DNA of 64,000 bases from Phytomonospora sp040655735 (GCF_040655735.1 NZ_JBFAKK010000021.1:20245-84244), one strand, 5' to 3'. Positions 16,806 to 26,191 are shown, counted from the stretch's first letter. The notes: generated from the sequence alone by a model not told the origin. Made by a program: numbers and translations.

Positions 16806-17846
16806 CTACTTCCCGCCCGGCCGCCCCACCCGTTCGCAGCAGCCGACCGCGCACGGCGCCCCGTTCACCGTGCATCCCGCCGCCGGGAAGTCCGACAGCT
16901 TGCGCGCCGGCACCCCGTCGGTGTGCTCGCGCACCAGTTCCACGACCATCTCGGCGAAACGGGGATCGGTGTCCGGGCTCGCGGCCCGGGCGAAGGGCAT
17001 CCCGTTCCCGGCGGCACGCTCGGCGGCCTCGTTGTCGAGGTCCCACACGACTTCGAGGTGGTCGGAGACGAACCCGATCGGCGAGACGACAACGCCCGGC
17101 ACGCCGTCCTCGTGCAGCGCGTCGATGTGGTCGACGATGTCGGGCTCCAGCCAGGGGATGCGCGGCGGCCCCGACCGCGACTGCCACACCACGTCGTAGT
17201 CGCCGATGCCCGCCTCGGCGGCGACCAGCCGGGCGGCCTCGGCGATCTGCCGCGAGTAGCGGCGCCCGCCCTCCTCGGGCGGACCGGAGGCGAGATCGGC
17301 GGCGTCGGGGACCGAGTGCGCGGTGAACACCGTCCGCGCGCCCTCGACGCCCAGTGACTCGTGCGCCGCGCGCACGGCGTCGGCGACGGCCCCGACGAAC
17401 AGCGGGTGGTCGAAGAACTGCCGCAGCTTGACCAACTCCGGCCCGCCGCCGATCGACTCACGCGCCCGCGCGATGTCCTCGTCGTACTGCCGGCATGCCG
17501 AGTACCCGCCGAAGGCGCTCGTCGCGAAGACCAGCACCCGCCGCGCGCCGGCGGCGGTCAGCCCGGCGACGGCGTCTTCGACCAAGGGGTGCCAGTTGCG
17601 GTTGCCGAAGACGACCGGCAGCGCCACGCCCTCGGCGGCCAGCCGCTTCTCGACGGCCGCGATCGCGTCCCGGTTCAGCGCGTTGATCGGCGACACGCCG
17701 CCGAAGTGCCGGTAGTGCTCGGCGACTTCGAGCAGCCGCTCGCGCGGCACCCCGCGCCCCCTGGTGACGTTCTCCAGGAACGGCATCACCTCATCGGGAC
17801 CCTCCGGTCCACCGAACGACAACCACAGCAACGCGTCGAAACCCAT
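16806..17846 (-). CDS. hemH: Ferrochelatase (coproporphyrin type likely)
   Basis: A 346-residue enzyme that inserts Fe2+ into a porphyrin in the last part of haem synthesis; in Actinomycetota this is usually the coproporphyrin III ferrochelatase (CpfC). Family hallmarks are LLWLSFGGPEGPDEVMPFL at the N-terminus, the FTAHSVPD catalytic His motif and the VSPIGFVSDHLEV segment with the acidic metal path. The C-terminal cluster CTVNGAPCAVGCCE plus Cys in GGYSACRQYD fits the [2Fe-2S] ligands of actinobacterial enzymes. The open frame extends upstream, but MGFDALL at 17846 is the homologous start. No other haem gene is adjacent. Confidence 0.9.
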   Translation of the reverse strand: MGFDALLWLSFGGPEGPDEVMPFLENVTRGRGVPRERLLEVAEHYRHFGGVSPINALNRDAIAAVEKRLAAEGVALPVVFGNRNWHPLVEDAVAGLTAAGARRVLVFATSAFGGYSACRQYDEDIARARESIGGGPELVKLRQFFDHPLFVGAVADAVRAAHESLGVEGARTVFTAHSVPDAADLASGPPEEGGRRYSRQIAEAARLVAAEAGIGDYDVVWQSRSGPPRIPWLEPDIVDHIDALHEDGVPGVVVSPIGFVSDHLEVVWDLDNEAAERAAGNGMPFARAASPDTDPRFAEMVVELVREHTDGVPARKLSDFPAAGCTVNGAPCAVGCCERVGRPGGK

Positions 17847-17951
17847 GGCGTCGATGATGCCCCTCCGCCTCGGACCACCGCGCCTCCCACGCCCGTGAGG
17901 AGCGCGACCCCTCCCGGCCGTGCGGGTTCGCAACCCGATCGTGACGTGCCG

Positions 17952-19472
17952 ATGACGTCGGTCCCCGATCCTCGAACCATGCCCGCCACGCGCATCGCCA
18001 TCCGCTGGGTCGCCCACCCGCTGACGATCACCGCGGCCCTCGTCCTGCTCGTCAACGACCACGTCCTCAAGGCCGCCTTCCCGGGCGTGGTCACCGGCAA
18101 GCTCAGCGACCTCGCGGGCCTCGCGACGGCCCCTGCTCTGCTCGCGCTCGCCCTCGGGCTCCTGGCGCCGCGCCTGCCCGCAGGCCTCCTCGCGGTCCTC
18201 GCCGTTGTGACCACCGGCGTCGGCTTCACCTGGGTCAAGGCGAGCGAGTCGGGGGCGGCGGCCGCGTCGGCGTCGTGGAGTGCGCTGTCGGGACCGTCGG
18301 TGATCCTCGCGGACCCCACCGATCTGCTCGCCCTTCCCGCGCTCGGCCTGGCGTGGTGGGCTTGGCGGCTGGCCCGCTCGGCGCCTCCCGTCTCCATAAC
18401 GGCGGCACTGCGGGCGCGGCTGTTCGTCGCACTACCGCTGGCCGTCCTGGCCACCGCCGGTACCTCCGCGCCTCCCCCACCCGACGCCGTGCTCGCCGTC
18501 GAAGAGGCATCCGGAGAACTCAGCCTGCACACCACCTACGGCGTCACGCGCGGCTTTCCGGGGGTGCAGGACTGGACGCAGCTGGCGGACGAGAGGTCCG
18601 GAGCCGCCGAGGCCCTGCAAAACGAGACGGCCTGCGTCCCCGGGCGCCCGGATCGCTGCTATCGCCTGCACGAGGGGGACGCGCTCGGCGTCGACGAGAC
18701 GCTCGACGGCGGAGCGACCTGGCGCACCGCCTGGGAGATCCCGCCGGAACGCCGGCAGTGGCTGCTGCGACGCCACCATCTCGACACGCGCGACGGCCGG
18801 CCCGATCTGCTGGCCGCGTTGGACATCCTGGTGCACACGGCCCCCGGGGGCCACGAGGTCATCGTCGCCACCGGCGTCGAAGGACTGGCCGTGCGCTCCC
18901 CCGACGGGACGTGGCACCGCGTCGCCGTCGACGCCCTCGGCGGCGAGTACGGACCGTCGACCTTCCACGCCGGGCCTCTGCCCTTGGCGGCGTTCGGCCG
19001 CGCGGTGTCGACCGAACTGGGCTTCGCCGCCCTCCTCGGCACGCTGGCGGTGCTGATCGCGACCACGGTCGTCACGGCGCGTTCCCGGCGGCCGTCGGCG
19101 CACGCCTGGAACGTCGTTTCCGCGGCGCTGCTCGGCCTGACGGTCCCGGTCGCCGGGCTCACCCTCGCGATGGGTCCGGTGTGGACGGCGTTCTTCACGG
19201 TCGCGGTCCTCATCGTCCACGGGGTCTTCACCCTTCGAGGACGCGCGCTGCCGCGTCGCGGGGGCCTGCTGCTCCTCGCCGCGGCCCTCGTCCCGGCCGC
19301 CGCCTTCGCCGTGCCCTACATCGGCTGGAGCCTCGCGTATCCGGCCTCCTACGGGACCGCCACGCTGATCGCCCTGGCCGCGACCGCCGTGGCGGCGGCC
19401 GTTCCCGTGTGGACGGCCGTCGGCGTGTTCAAGGCCGTTCGAGGCGAGCCGGAACCATCGCGAGGACCGTGA
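17952..19472 (+). CDS. Membrane protein with extracytoplasmic sensor-like domain, unknown function
   Basis: A 506-residue protein I do not recognise. Four or five N-terminal helices are followed by a soluble stretch (about 175-345) with two Cys in NETACVPGRPDRCYRL and a strand-rich part (LGVDETLDGGATWRTAWEIP) like BNR/propeller repeats. Five more helices follow. It starts with ATG at 17952 (ATG at 17979 is possible) and is divergent from the ferrochelatase gene across 105 bp. The two-cysteine pair would be external and could form a disulfide. Confidence 0.7.
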   Translation: MTSVPDPRTMPATRIAIRWVAHPLTITAALVLLVNDHVLKAAFPGVVTGKLSDLAGLATAPALLALALGLLAPRLPAGLLAVLAVVTTGVGFTWVKASESGAAAASASWSALSGPSVILADPTDLLALPALGLAWWAWRLARSAPPVSITAALRARLFVALPLAVLATAGTSAPPPPDAVLAVEEASGELSLHTTYGVTRGFPGVQDWTQLADERSGAAEALQNETACVPGRPDRCYRLHEGDALGVDETLDGGATWRTAWEIPPERRQWLLRRHHLDTRDGRPDLLAALDILVHTAPGGHEVIVATGVEGLAVRSPDGTWHRVAVDALGGEYGPSTFHAGPLPLAAFGRAVSTELGFAALLGTLAVLIATTVVTARSRRPSAHAWNVVSAALLGLTVPVAGLTLAMGPVWTAFFTVAVLIVHGVFTLRGRALPRRGGLLLLAAALVPAAAFAVPYIGWSLAYPASYGTATLIALAATAVAAAVPVWTAVGVFKAVRGEPEPSRGP

Positions 19473-19512
19473 GCCCCGGCCCGGGCGTGACGCGCCGAAC
19501 GCGGACCGGGGC
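19473..19512. terminator. Possible terminator hairpin between convergent genes
   Basis: Arms GCCCCGG (19473-19479) and CCGGGGC (19506-19512) bracket a GC-rich loop with further pairing. It lies just after the stop of the rightward gene and before the end of the leftward gene. Confidence 0.4.
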
Positions 19513-19519
19513 CGCCGCG

Positions 19520-20149
19520 TTACCCGGCGGGCTGGTCAGAGCGGTTGAGGGTGGCGGGGCGCATGGGCAGGACCGACCACGACAGCAGCAGGATCCCGCC
19601 GATGAGGAAGTACATGCCCGCGTCGACCATGTAGGCCAGCCCGGTCTGGGGGTTGGGAACCTGGGCTCCCCACTGGAAGATCTCCGCGCCGACGGCCGCT
19701 GACAGCAGCAGCCCCAGCAGTGGCGCGGTCGCGCGGCCGAAGCCGAGGAAGCGCGGGTTGTGGCACATCGCGGCGGTGGCGAACACCAGCACCACCAGCC
19801 CGAAGATCGGGGTGAGGAACGGCAGGTCGACCGTGCGCAGGTTCGTGGCGGGGTCACCGTTGGAGGCCAACGGCGCGAACACTGCGACCAGGATCGCGAA
19901 GACGCCGGTGACCGCCAGGGTGTGCGGCCACAACGACGACAGCCCCAACGGCGGAGGCGAGGCGACATAGGGGGCCGGCGCGCCCGGCGCGGCGGAGTAC
20001 TCGCCCGTCGCAGCGGACTGCGCCGGGAGCGGCGCGGCAGGAGGGGTGAACGGGGCTTGCGGCGCGGCGGGGCTTTGGGGCCCGGTCTGGCTCTGCGGCG
20101 CGGCCGGCTGCGCCGTGGGATGGGTACCGTCGTGGGGTTCAGCTGTCAT
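19520..20149 (-). CDS. Proline-rich membrane protein, unknown function
   Basis: 209 residues. A low-complexity Pro/Ala/Gln/Ser N-terminus (about 1-70) is followed by four hydrophobic helices, the last ending near the C-terminus. Such architectures are common among uncharacterised actinobacterial membrane proteins; no catalytic motif is visible. ATG at 20147-20149 is the last ATG before the proline-rich segment, and no clear ribosome site precedes it. Confidence 0.65.
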   Translation of the reverse strand: MTAEPHDGTHPTAQPAAPQSQTGPQSPAAPQAPFTPPAAPLPAQSAATGEYSAAPGAPAPYVASPPPLGLSSLWPHTLAVTGVFAILVAVFAPLASNGDPATNLRTVDLPFLTPIFGLVVLVFATAAMCHNPRFLGFGRATAPLLGLLLSAAVGAEIFQWGAQVPNPQTGLAYMVDAGMYFLIGGILLLSWSVLPMRPATLNRSDQPAG

Positions 20150-20360
20150 CCGGGCAGTATCGCCACCCAGGGCCATCCCGCGCCACGCCGTTGCGGGTCG
20201 GCGGGCTCTTCCGAAGTGGACTTCGATGACGTTCCAGCAGCCCTGGCGAACCCGTCGACGCCACCACCCCGACCGCCGTCCCGCGGCCCTTTCGCCGGCC
20301 GCGTCCGCTCGGGCCGGCCGCCCGGACAAGCGCGCCGGCCGACATCTCCGGCACGTCCCC

Positions 20361-21229
20361 TTAGGGCGTGTTTGCAAAGAGTGGTAGCCATTGGTGGATG
20401 GCGGCGATGGTGATGGCGGCCTGGTAGGACTGGTGGGTTTTGTCGTACCTGGTGGCGATGCCACGCCATTGCTTCAGCCGGTTGAAACAGCGTTCGACGA
20501 CGTTGCGATGTTTGTAGGTGTGCTGGTTGAAGGCGGGTGGTCTGCCTCCGCGGCTGCCGCGGCGGGCGCGTCCTGCCTGCTGGTCACGCCTTTCGGGAAT
20601 GGTGTGGGCGATGCCGCGCCTGCGCAGGTATCGCCGGATGGCGCGGGTGGAGTAGCCCTTGTCGGCGATGACGTGATCGGGTCGGGTGCGGGGCCGCCCC
20701 GGTCCGATGCGGGCGACGCGAATAGCGCCCATGACCTGCTCGAAGCGGGTGCAGTCATTGACGTTGCCCGCCGAGAGCACGAAGGCCAGAAGGCGGCCGT
20801 TCCCATCGGCGGCGAGGTGGATCTTGGTGGTTAATCCGCCTCGGGATCGTCCGATGGCGTGAACCGATTCGCCCGAATCACTCCGCCCCCTTTAGCGCCA
20901 GCCGCGTGCTGATGAGCACGCGTGATCGTCGAATCGATGCTCACCAGCCAGTCGAGGTCACCACGCGCATCAGCCCGGGCCTGCAACCCCGCAAGCAGCC
21001 GCTGAAACGTCCCATCCAGCGCCCACCTGCGGAAACGCGCATACACACTGCGCCAGGGGCCATAACGCTCAGGGACATCCCGCCACGGCGCACCCGACCG
21101 GATCTTCCACACGATCCCGTTCAACACCCGCCGGTCGTCCATCCGCGGCCGGCCACCCTGCATCACCGGCGGCAGCAACCCCACCAGCACATCCCACTCA
21201 GCATCCGACAACTCATACCGACGAATCAC
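20361..21229 (-). CDS. IS5-family transposase, two frames joined by -1 frameshift
   Basis: The first frame (to the stop at 20831) holds the N-terminal DUF4096-like part RRYELSDAEWDVL and the first DDE Asp in VSIDSTITRAHQH. The second frame carries RSRGGLTTKIHLA, the second Asp in DHVIADKGYS and the catalytic Glu region RNVVERCFNRLKQW. Frame change is expected on AAAGGGGGC (complement of 20885-20893), a slippery run typical of this group. GTG at 21229 matches the family start; GTG at 21259 would sit in the terminal repeat. The stop codon TAA is completed by the TA target bases outside the element. Confidence 0.85.
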
Positions 21230-21263
21230 CCACCCATCATCCCACCCCTTTGCAAACACCCCC
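20364..21263 (-). mobile_element. IS5-family insertion sequence, 900 bp, apparently complete
   Basis: The terminal inverted repeats are near-perfect over 16 bp: left GGGCGTGTTTGCAAAG, right (complement) GGGGGTGTTTGCAAAG, one mismatch. Both ends abut TA (20362-20363 and 21264-21265), consistent with the TA duplication of the IS427-type group within IS5. It encodes one transposase split into two frames, read leftward. Both frames look undamaged, so the element may be active. Confidence 0.88.
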
Positions 21264-21277
21264 TAGGACGGAGGCAG

Positions 21278-21321
21278 GAAAGGGAATCCCTTTCAAGCGA
21301 CTCCGCGTTCCCTAAAGGGAA
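21278..21321. repeat. Two small palindromes ahead of the EF-hand gene
   Basis: GAAAGGGA and TCCCTTTC flank a single A at 21278-21294, and TTCCC(TAAA)GGGAA follows at 21308-21321. Both share the TTCCCT half-site and lie 120-160 bp upstream of the EF-hand gene, directly beside the IS end. They could be operator sites; no regulator is identifiable. Confidence 0.35.
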
Positions 21322-21440
21322 AGGCCGCCCGGCCGAATGTGAAACTGTTTATACATTCCCCGGGTTCGTAGCGACACACCCTCTTTTGGGCACCCGAATG
21401 GGTGATAGGAGCATTGCGGCATTCGCCCTAGCATTGCCTT

Positions 21441-21968
21441 ATGGCGAGCGATCTGCAGCGACGCAAAATCATCGGCGTGTTCAACTCCATGGACGCCAAC
21501 GGCGACGGTTTCCTCGAAGAGGGCGACTTCGCCGCGCTGGCCGCGCGCTGGTCGCGGATCCGGGGTCCGGGCGACAGTGAGCGGCTGACCGAGATCATGC
21601 TCGGCTGGTGGACGACCCTGCTCACCACCTCCGACCGCGACCGCGACAACAAAGTCACGGTCGACGAGGTCCTCATGGTCGTGGACGAACTGCCCGCGAT
21701 GCCGCAAGCGGTGACCGCGACCGCCGACGCCATGTTCGAGGCGATCGACGAGAACCGCGACGGCCTGATCTCGGCGGAGGAGTACCGCCAGATGATCGAG
21801 GCCTGGAACGGCGTCAGCACGGACACCGACACCATCTTCCCGATGCTCGACGGCGACGGCGACGGCCGCCTCTCCCGTTCGGAGTTCGCCGTCCTGTGGT
21901 TCGAGTTCTGGGCCGGCGACAACGCCGATTCCCCGGGGACCCTCGTATTCGGGCCCCTGGCCGCCTGA
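21441..21968 (+). CDS. EF-hand calcium-binding protein (calerythrin type)
   Basis: A 175-residue cytoplasmic protein with four EF-hand loops: DANGDGFLEEGD (about 18), DRDRDNKVTVDE (65), DENRDGLISAEE (103) and DGDGDGRLSRSE (137). All have acidic residues at positions 1, 3, 5 and 12, although loop 1 ends in Asp. Length and four-loop layout match actinobacterial calerythrin/CabB-like calcium buffers or sensors. It is isolated between two IS5-type elements, which may have moved it or altered its expression. No good ribosome site precedes the ATG. Confidence 0.9.
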   Translation: MASDLQRRKIIGVFNSMDANGDGFLEEGDFAALAARWSRIRGPGDSERLTEIMLGWWTTLLTTSDRDRDNKVTVDEVLMVVDELPAMPQAVTATADAMFEAIDENRDGLISAEEYRQMIEAWNGVSTDTDTIFPMLDGDGDGRLSRSEFAVLWFEFWAGDNADSPGTLVFGPLAA

Positions 21969-22006
21969 GAGCTGTCCCGCAAATGGTCGGCGGGGTGGCG
22001 GCACTA

Positions 22007-22767
22007 GGGTCTGGCCTGGTGATCATGGGAGCCAGGTCATGATGGCGGCGATGGTGAGGCCGGCTTGGTAGATGGATGCGCGTTTGGCGTATCGGGTAGC
22101 CAGGTCGCGCCACTGTTTCAGGCGGTTGAAGGCTCGTTCGACGACGTTGCGCTGCTTGTAGGCGGTCTTGTCGAAGACCGGTGGCCGCCCGCCGCGCGAG
22201 CCTTTCGCGGCGCGGCGGTTGATCGTGTCGGCTCGTTCGGGGATCACATGGCGGATGCCGCGCCGCCGGAGGCGGCGACGGGTGGAGTCGTGGGCGTAGC
22301 CCTTGTCAGCCAGGAGCAGATCGGGTCGCCGCCGGGGCCACCCCGGCTTGCCCGTGGCGACGGCGATCGCTTCCAGTAGCGGGAACAGCATCGGGTTGTC
22401 CCCGGCCTGACCAGGTGTCAGCAGGATCGACAACGGCCTGCCTCAGCCGTCGGCCGCGAGGTGGATCTTCGTGGACAACCCGCCACGCGACCGGCCGATC
22501 GCCTCACCGTTCAGCGCGGGCGGCGACGACCCCGTAGATCCCCCTTTTTGCGGGCACCAGCCGCATGCTGATGCGCCCGCACCACCGTCGAGTCGACGCT
22601 GATGACCCACTCCACCGGTTGCCCGTCGTCGTAACGCCACCTGGCCCGAGACGTCCCCGGTCTGGGAAGCAACGGCTCGCGTCCCCTGCCACGCAGCATC
22701 AGTCAACTCACCACGACGCACCACAACACCATTGTGGACACCGGGAGATGATCACCAGGACAGACCC
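22007..22767 (-). mobile_element. Decayed IS5-family element, 761 bp
   Basis: The ends form an inverted repeat: left GGGTCTGGCCTGGTGATCAT and right (complement) GGGTCTGTCCTGGTGATCAT, one mismatch. TA flanks both sides (22005-22006, 22768-22769). It is shorter than the neighbouring 900-bp element and its transposase is broken. The terminal repeats differ from the first element, so this is a different IS. Confidence 0.85.
22023..22724 (-). pseudogene. IS5-family transposase remnant
   Basis: The N-terminus MVRRGELTDAAW is intact but jumps directly to the region just before the first catalytic Asp (WVISVDSTVVRAHQH), so roughly 100 codons are deleted. The frameshift run A6G5 around 22545-22556 is the programmed site of this group. 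A TGA at 22443-22445 replaces what should be an Arg codon between IHLAADG and GRPLSILLTPGQAGD, an apparent CGA-to-TGA change. The C-terminal part (LLADKGYAHD, RNVVERAFNRLKQW) is otherwise well preserved. It cannot produce a working transposase. Confidence 0.85.
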
Positions 22768-22904
22768 TAGGTACTGAGCGGATGCTCGCCAGACTCCGGC
22801 ATGCCAGCTGTGGCAGCCTGCGGGCATGCCAGAGCTGCACGTTCATGCAGGCCGCCACTACGCCGTCCAGTTCCGTTACGCGGAGACGGCAAGAGCAGCC
22901 AGTT

Positions 22905-23312
22905 CTAGGCGGGGTCCTCAAAGGAGTCCTCGCCGACCCGCCAGACCATCCATTGGCCGTCATCGAAGCCGGACAGGACCGCCATCTCCGGTGTGTCGGC
23001 CTGTTCGCGCGGCGGTCCAAGCCGAACGGCATCGTCGCCCAGCCAAAGCTCGATCCCCGTTCCGGTTCCCTCATTCGTGCTGGTCACGATCTGCGGAATG
23101 AGTCCGACCAGTGCGTCGGCCCAGCCGAGTTCCCCGGGCAGTTGTGCGCGCCCTCCGCGAACGACCGCTGGGAAGACGTAGCAGTTGAGCACCGGCATCT
23201 CGTCGGACCGCTCGCGGTCGAAGCGGAGCTGCACGTAGTCCATGACGAACTGCACGGAGTACAAGCGCGCCCCGACCAGTCTCTTCAGCAGTTCGTTCGG
23301 CATATAACCCAC
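22905..23312 (-). CDS. Hypothetical protein, 135 residues
   Basis: A small acidic soluble protein that I cannot assign. It has alternating strand-like segments (ARLYSVQFVMDYVQLRFD, LNCYVFPAVV, GIELWLGDDAVRLG, WMVWRVGEDSFEDP). Start ATG at 23312 or the internal ATG at 23303. Single-domain proteins of this kind in actinomycetes are sometimes immunity or orphan defence-associated proteins, but no toxin gene adjoins it. It lies just outside the decayed IS. Confidence 0.6.
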   Translation of the reverse strand: MGYMPNELLKRLVGARLYSVQFVMDYVQLRFDRERSDEMPVLNCYVFPAVVRGGRAQLPGELGWADALVGLIPQIVTSTNEGTGTGIELWLGDDAVRLGPPREQADTPEMAVLSGFDDGQWMVWRVGEDSFEDPA

Positions 23313-23550
23313 GGGCGCAAGCTACCGAGCCGCCGCCGGGAAACTCGCTGCGCCCGGTGCGGCAAGACAGTACTGAAGGGGTCGCCGCGACCTCACCCCC
23401 GCGATGAAAGGCCGCGAGCTCCGCCGGTAGCCGCCAGGTACCGGACGGAGCTCTCAAGAGGGATGAGGAATGCGGCCGGATGCGTTCACCGCACCGGCGT
23501 GACGTGATCCGGTCGATCGTCCCTGAGGGGGCGGGGATCTGACCGGGTGG

Positions 23551-23907
23551 TCAGATGTGCTGGATCAGTTGCGTTGACCTGGGCTCGTGCTCTTCGGCGG
23601 TCAGGCCGGTGAGCCCGGTGAGCCCGGTGATGGTGAGCAGGTGCGCCACGTCGTGGTTGGGATGGTCGAGCCGGAGCCAACCGTCGGCGGCCGCGCAGCG
23701 GTGGGCGGCGGTGACCAGCACGCCCAGACCGGTGCTGTCGCAGAACGCCAGTGCCGTCAGGTCGAGGACGATCCGGGGCGGACTCACCGTCTCGGTCAGC
23801 TCGACGAGCCGGGTGTGCAGGCAGTTCGAAGTGGCGACATCGAGCTCGCCTTCGAGACGTATCTCCACCCGGTCGGCATGAACCGCTGGGGTGATTGTCA
23901 GAAGCAC
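23551..23907 (-). CDS. STAS-domain anti-sigma factor antagonist
   Basis: A 118-residue STAS domain. The conserved phosphorylatable serine lies in ALAFCDSTGLGVLV, at about residue 58, as in SpoIIAA/RsbV proteins that bind and inactivate anti-sigma kinases. The C-terminus contains a short tandem TGLTGLTGL encoded by a repeated 9-bp unit, a possible slippage site. No anti-sigma kinase or sigma gene is adjacent, so it must act on a partner elsewhere. Confidence 0.85.
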   Translation of the reverse strand: MLLTITPAVHADRVEIRLEGELDVATSNCLHTRLVELTETVSPPRIVLDLTALAFCDSTGLGVLVTAAHRCAAADGWLRLDHPNHDVAHLLTITGLTGLTGLTAEEHEPRSTQLIQHI

Positions 23908-24176
23908 TCATAGACCTCGCTGTGGGGTCCGGCAGTATATGCGGCGCCTACCGGTACGCCGGGCGACCCCGCCGACGTACTTCGTCGAGCCGTCGAGACC
24001 TTCGTGTCGCGGCCGCGTCCACGATGAGGACGTACGTCCGCGGCCCGAGTCGAATCTACTGCAGTCCGCCGGCCGCCGGACGGAGTCGGCGCGCTTTCGA
24101 CGGAGCGTGTCCGCAAGATCATTCAACGTGTTCGCGACGGTGGGCCGCGGCCCTGCCACCGGACCCGCCGGCGGGT

Positions 24177-26009
24177 TCAGGGCTCGATGATGTTGAAGGC
24201 CGGGTCACCGGGGTCGAGGACCGACAGCAGCCGCCCGAGCGCGGCGGCATCGCCGTCGAGGACGAGGCCCGCTTTCCCGGCACCGTCGACGTCGCCGGTG
24301 GCGAGGAGCGCCAGGGCCGCTCGCGGAACGGTGACGGTCACCGCCACGTCCCCGCCGCCGTCGCGGACATAGGTGAAGACGCCGTTGCGAAGCGTGGTGC
24401 GGTACTCGGCGTCGTGGTCGGGGAAACGCCAGCCCAGGGCGAGATCGACGTCCCAGCACCCCGGTCCGTCGACCTGGACGGCGAGGGCGTCGAAGAACAT
24501 CTCCGGCGGCAACTCGGCGAGCACGTCGCCGGAGGCGGGCACGGTCGGGGTGCCGAAGTTGCCCTCGCGCAGTTCGGTGGCCCCGGACAGGTACACGTTG
24601 CGCCAGGTGCCGTTCTCGGACCCGAAGCCCAGGCGTTCGAGCACGTCGGCGAGCAGCGCCCGCGCCCTGGTGTGGCCGGGTTCGGCGAAGACGACGTGGT
24701 CGAGTACCTGCGCGGCCCAGCGCAGGTCGCCGTCGTCGGCGCACCTCCCCGCCTTTTCAACGACGGTGTCGGCGCCGCCCATGAACTCGACGTAGCGTTC
24801 GGCGGCCTCCTGCGGCGGGTGCTGCCAGAGCCGGGCCGGGTTGCCGTCGTACCAGCCCATGTAGCGCTGGTAGACGGCTTTGACGTTGTGACTGATGGAC
24901 CCGTAGTAGCCGTGGGTGTGCCAGGCCTTCCGCAGGGCCGGGGGCAGCTCGATCATCTCGGCGATCTCGCCGCCGGTGTAGCCCTTGTTGAGCAGGCGGA
25001 GGGTCTGGTCGTGCTGGTAGGCGTAGAGGTCGCGCTGGAGGCCGAGGAACTCGCGGATGTTCTCGCTTCCCCAGGTGGGCCAGTGGTGCGAGGCGAAGAC
25101 GACGTCGACCTCGCCGGCGAACAGCTCGATGGCCTCGGTGAGGTAGCGCGCCCAGATGTGCGGGTCGCGGACCAGTGCCCCGCGCAGGGTGAGGAGATTG
25201 TGGAGGGTGTGGGTGGCGTTCTCGGCCATGCACACCGCGCGCCGGTCGGGGAACAGGAAGTGCATCTCGGCGGGTGCCTCGGTGCCCGGTGCCATCTGGA
25301 ACACCATGCGGACGCCGTCGACGGTCAGTTCCTGGCCTGTGGTGGTGATCTCCACCGTCGGCGGGATGAGGCTGACCGAACCGGTCGAGGTCGTCTGCCC
25401 GAGCCCGGCGCCGACGCCGCCCTCGATCCCGCGCGTCAGGGCGGCTCCGTACATGTACCCGGCACGGCGCGCCATGGCCGTCCCCGCGAACACGTTCTCG
25501 GAGATGGCGTGCTCCAGGAAGCCCTCCGGAGCGATGACGGGCACGCGCCCGGAGTCGACGTCCTCGCGGGACACCACGCCCTTGGCGCCGCCGAAGTGGT
25601 CGACGTGGCTGTGCGTGTAGATCAGCCCGGTGACCGGGCGGTCCCCGCGGTGTTCGCGGTACAGCTGGAGGGCTGTGCGGGCCGTCTCCACCGACAGCAG
25701 CGGGTCGACCACGATGACGCCGGTGTCGCCTTCGATGAAGGAGATGTTGGACAGGTCGAGGCCGCGGACCTGATAGATCCCCTCGATGACCTCGAACAGG
25801 CCCTGGATCGATGCCAGCCTCGACTGCCGCCACAGGCTCGGGTGCACCGAATCGGGCCGCTCGCCTTCCAGAAAGGCGGCATAGGAGTCGTTGTCCCACA
25901 CGACCTCGCCGGACTCGTCGCGGACCACGCCGGGGCCCGCCGCCACGAGGCCGCGGCGCGCGTCGGCGAAGTCCTGCTCATCCTCGAAGGGGAAGTTCGC
26001 CTCGCCCAT
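24177..26009 (-). CDS. Type III (metallo-beta-lactamase fold) alkylsulfatase
   Basis: A 610-residue enzyme like SdsA1: an N-terminal metallo-beta-lactamase domain with THSHVDHFGG (about residue 150) and downstream metal ligands in MAENATHTLHN and FASHHWPTWG, followed by a helical dimerisation domain and a C-terminal SCP2-like domain (about 490-610). Family members cleave primary or secondary alkyl sulfates such as detergents. No signal peptide is seen, so it appears cytoplasmic here. ATG at 26007-26009 has GAGGAG 8 nt upstream; the open frame upstream is less likely coding. Transcribed alone. Confidence 0.88.
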   Translation of the reverse strand: MGEANFPFEDEQDFADARRGLVAAGPGVVRDESGEVVWDNDSYAAFLEGERPDSVHPSLWRQSRLASIQGLFEVIEGIYQVRGLDLSNISFIEGDTGVIVVDPLLSVETARTALQLYREHRGDRPVTGLIYTHSHVDHFGGAKGVVSREDVDSGRVPVIAPEGFLEHAISENVFAGTAMARRAGYMYGAALTRGIEGGVGAGLGQTTSTGSVSLIPPTVEITTTGQELTVDGVRMVFQMAPGTEAPAEMHFLFPDRRAVCMAENATHTLHNLLTLRGALVRDPHIWARYLTEAIELFAGEVDVVFASHHWPTWGSENIREFLGLQRDLYAYQHDQTLRLLNKGYTGGEIAEMIELPPALRKAWHTHGYYGSISHNVKAVYQRYMGWYDGNPARLWQHPPQEAAERYVEFMGGADTVVEKAGRCADDGDLRWAAQVLDHVVFAEPGHTRARALLADVLERLGFGSENGTWRNVYLSGATELREGNFGTPTVPASGDVLAELPPEMFFDALAVQVDGPGCWDVDLALGWRFPDHDAEYRTTLRNGVFTYVRDGGGDVAVTVTVPRAALALLATGDVDGAGKAGLVLDGDAAALGRLLSVLDPGDPAFNIIEP

Positions 26010-26151
26010 CGGTCCCGCTCCTCTCGCCGCACCGATCCGGAAGGCCGGTGCCCAAGCCCGCAGAATATGCGGATCTACCCGGCGAACAGTGCTCATCCAT
26101 AGCTTTTCGCCCCGATATCCGGCTCGGCGGCCGCCCCACGCGAAAGAGACT

Positions 26152-26186
26152 GGCCCGGCCCGCCGAATCTGCCGGCGGGCCGGGCC
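26152..26186 (-). terminator. Strong terminator hairpin
   Basis: A perfect 14-bp stem, GGCCCGGCCCGCCG (26152-26165) against its complement at 26173-26186, with a 7-nt loop, begins 5 nt after the stop of the giant surface-protein gene. Confidence 0.8.
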
Positions 26187-26191
26187 TGTCG

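Noticed and set aside
20361..22767. The two IS elements as one composite transposon
   Set aside because: Terminal repeats and transposases differ clearly, each has its own TA flanks, and the second is decayed.
23631..23660. Short 9-bp tandem repeats in the STAS gene as a regulatory repeat
   Set aside because: They encode the in-frame TGLTGLTGL near the C-terminus and are explained as coding slippage.
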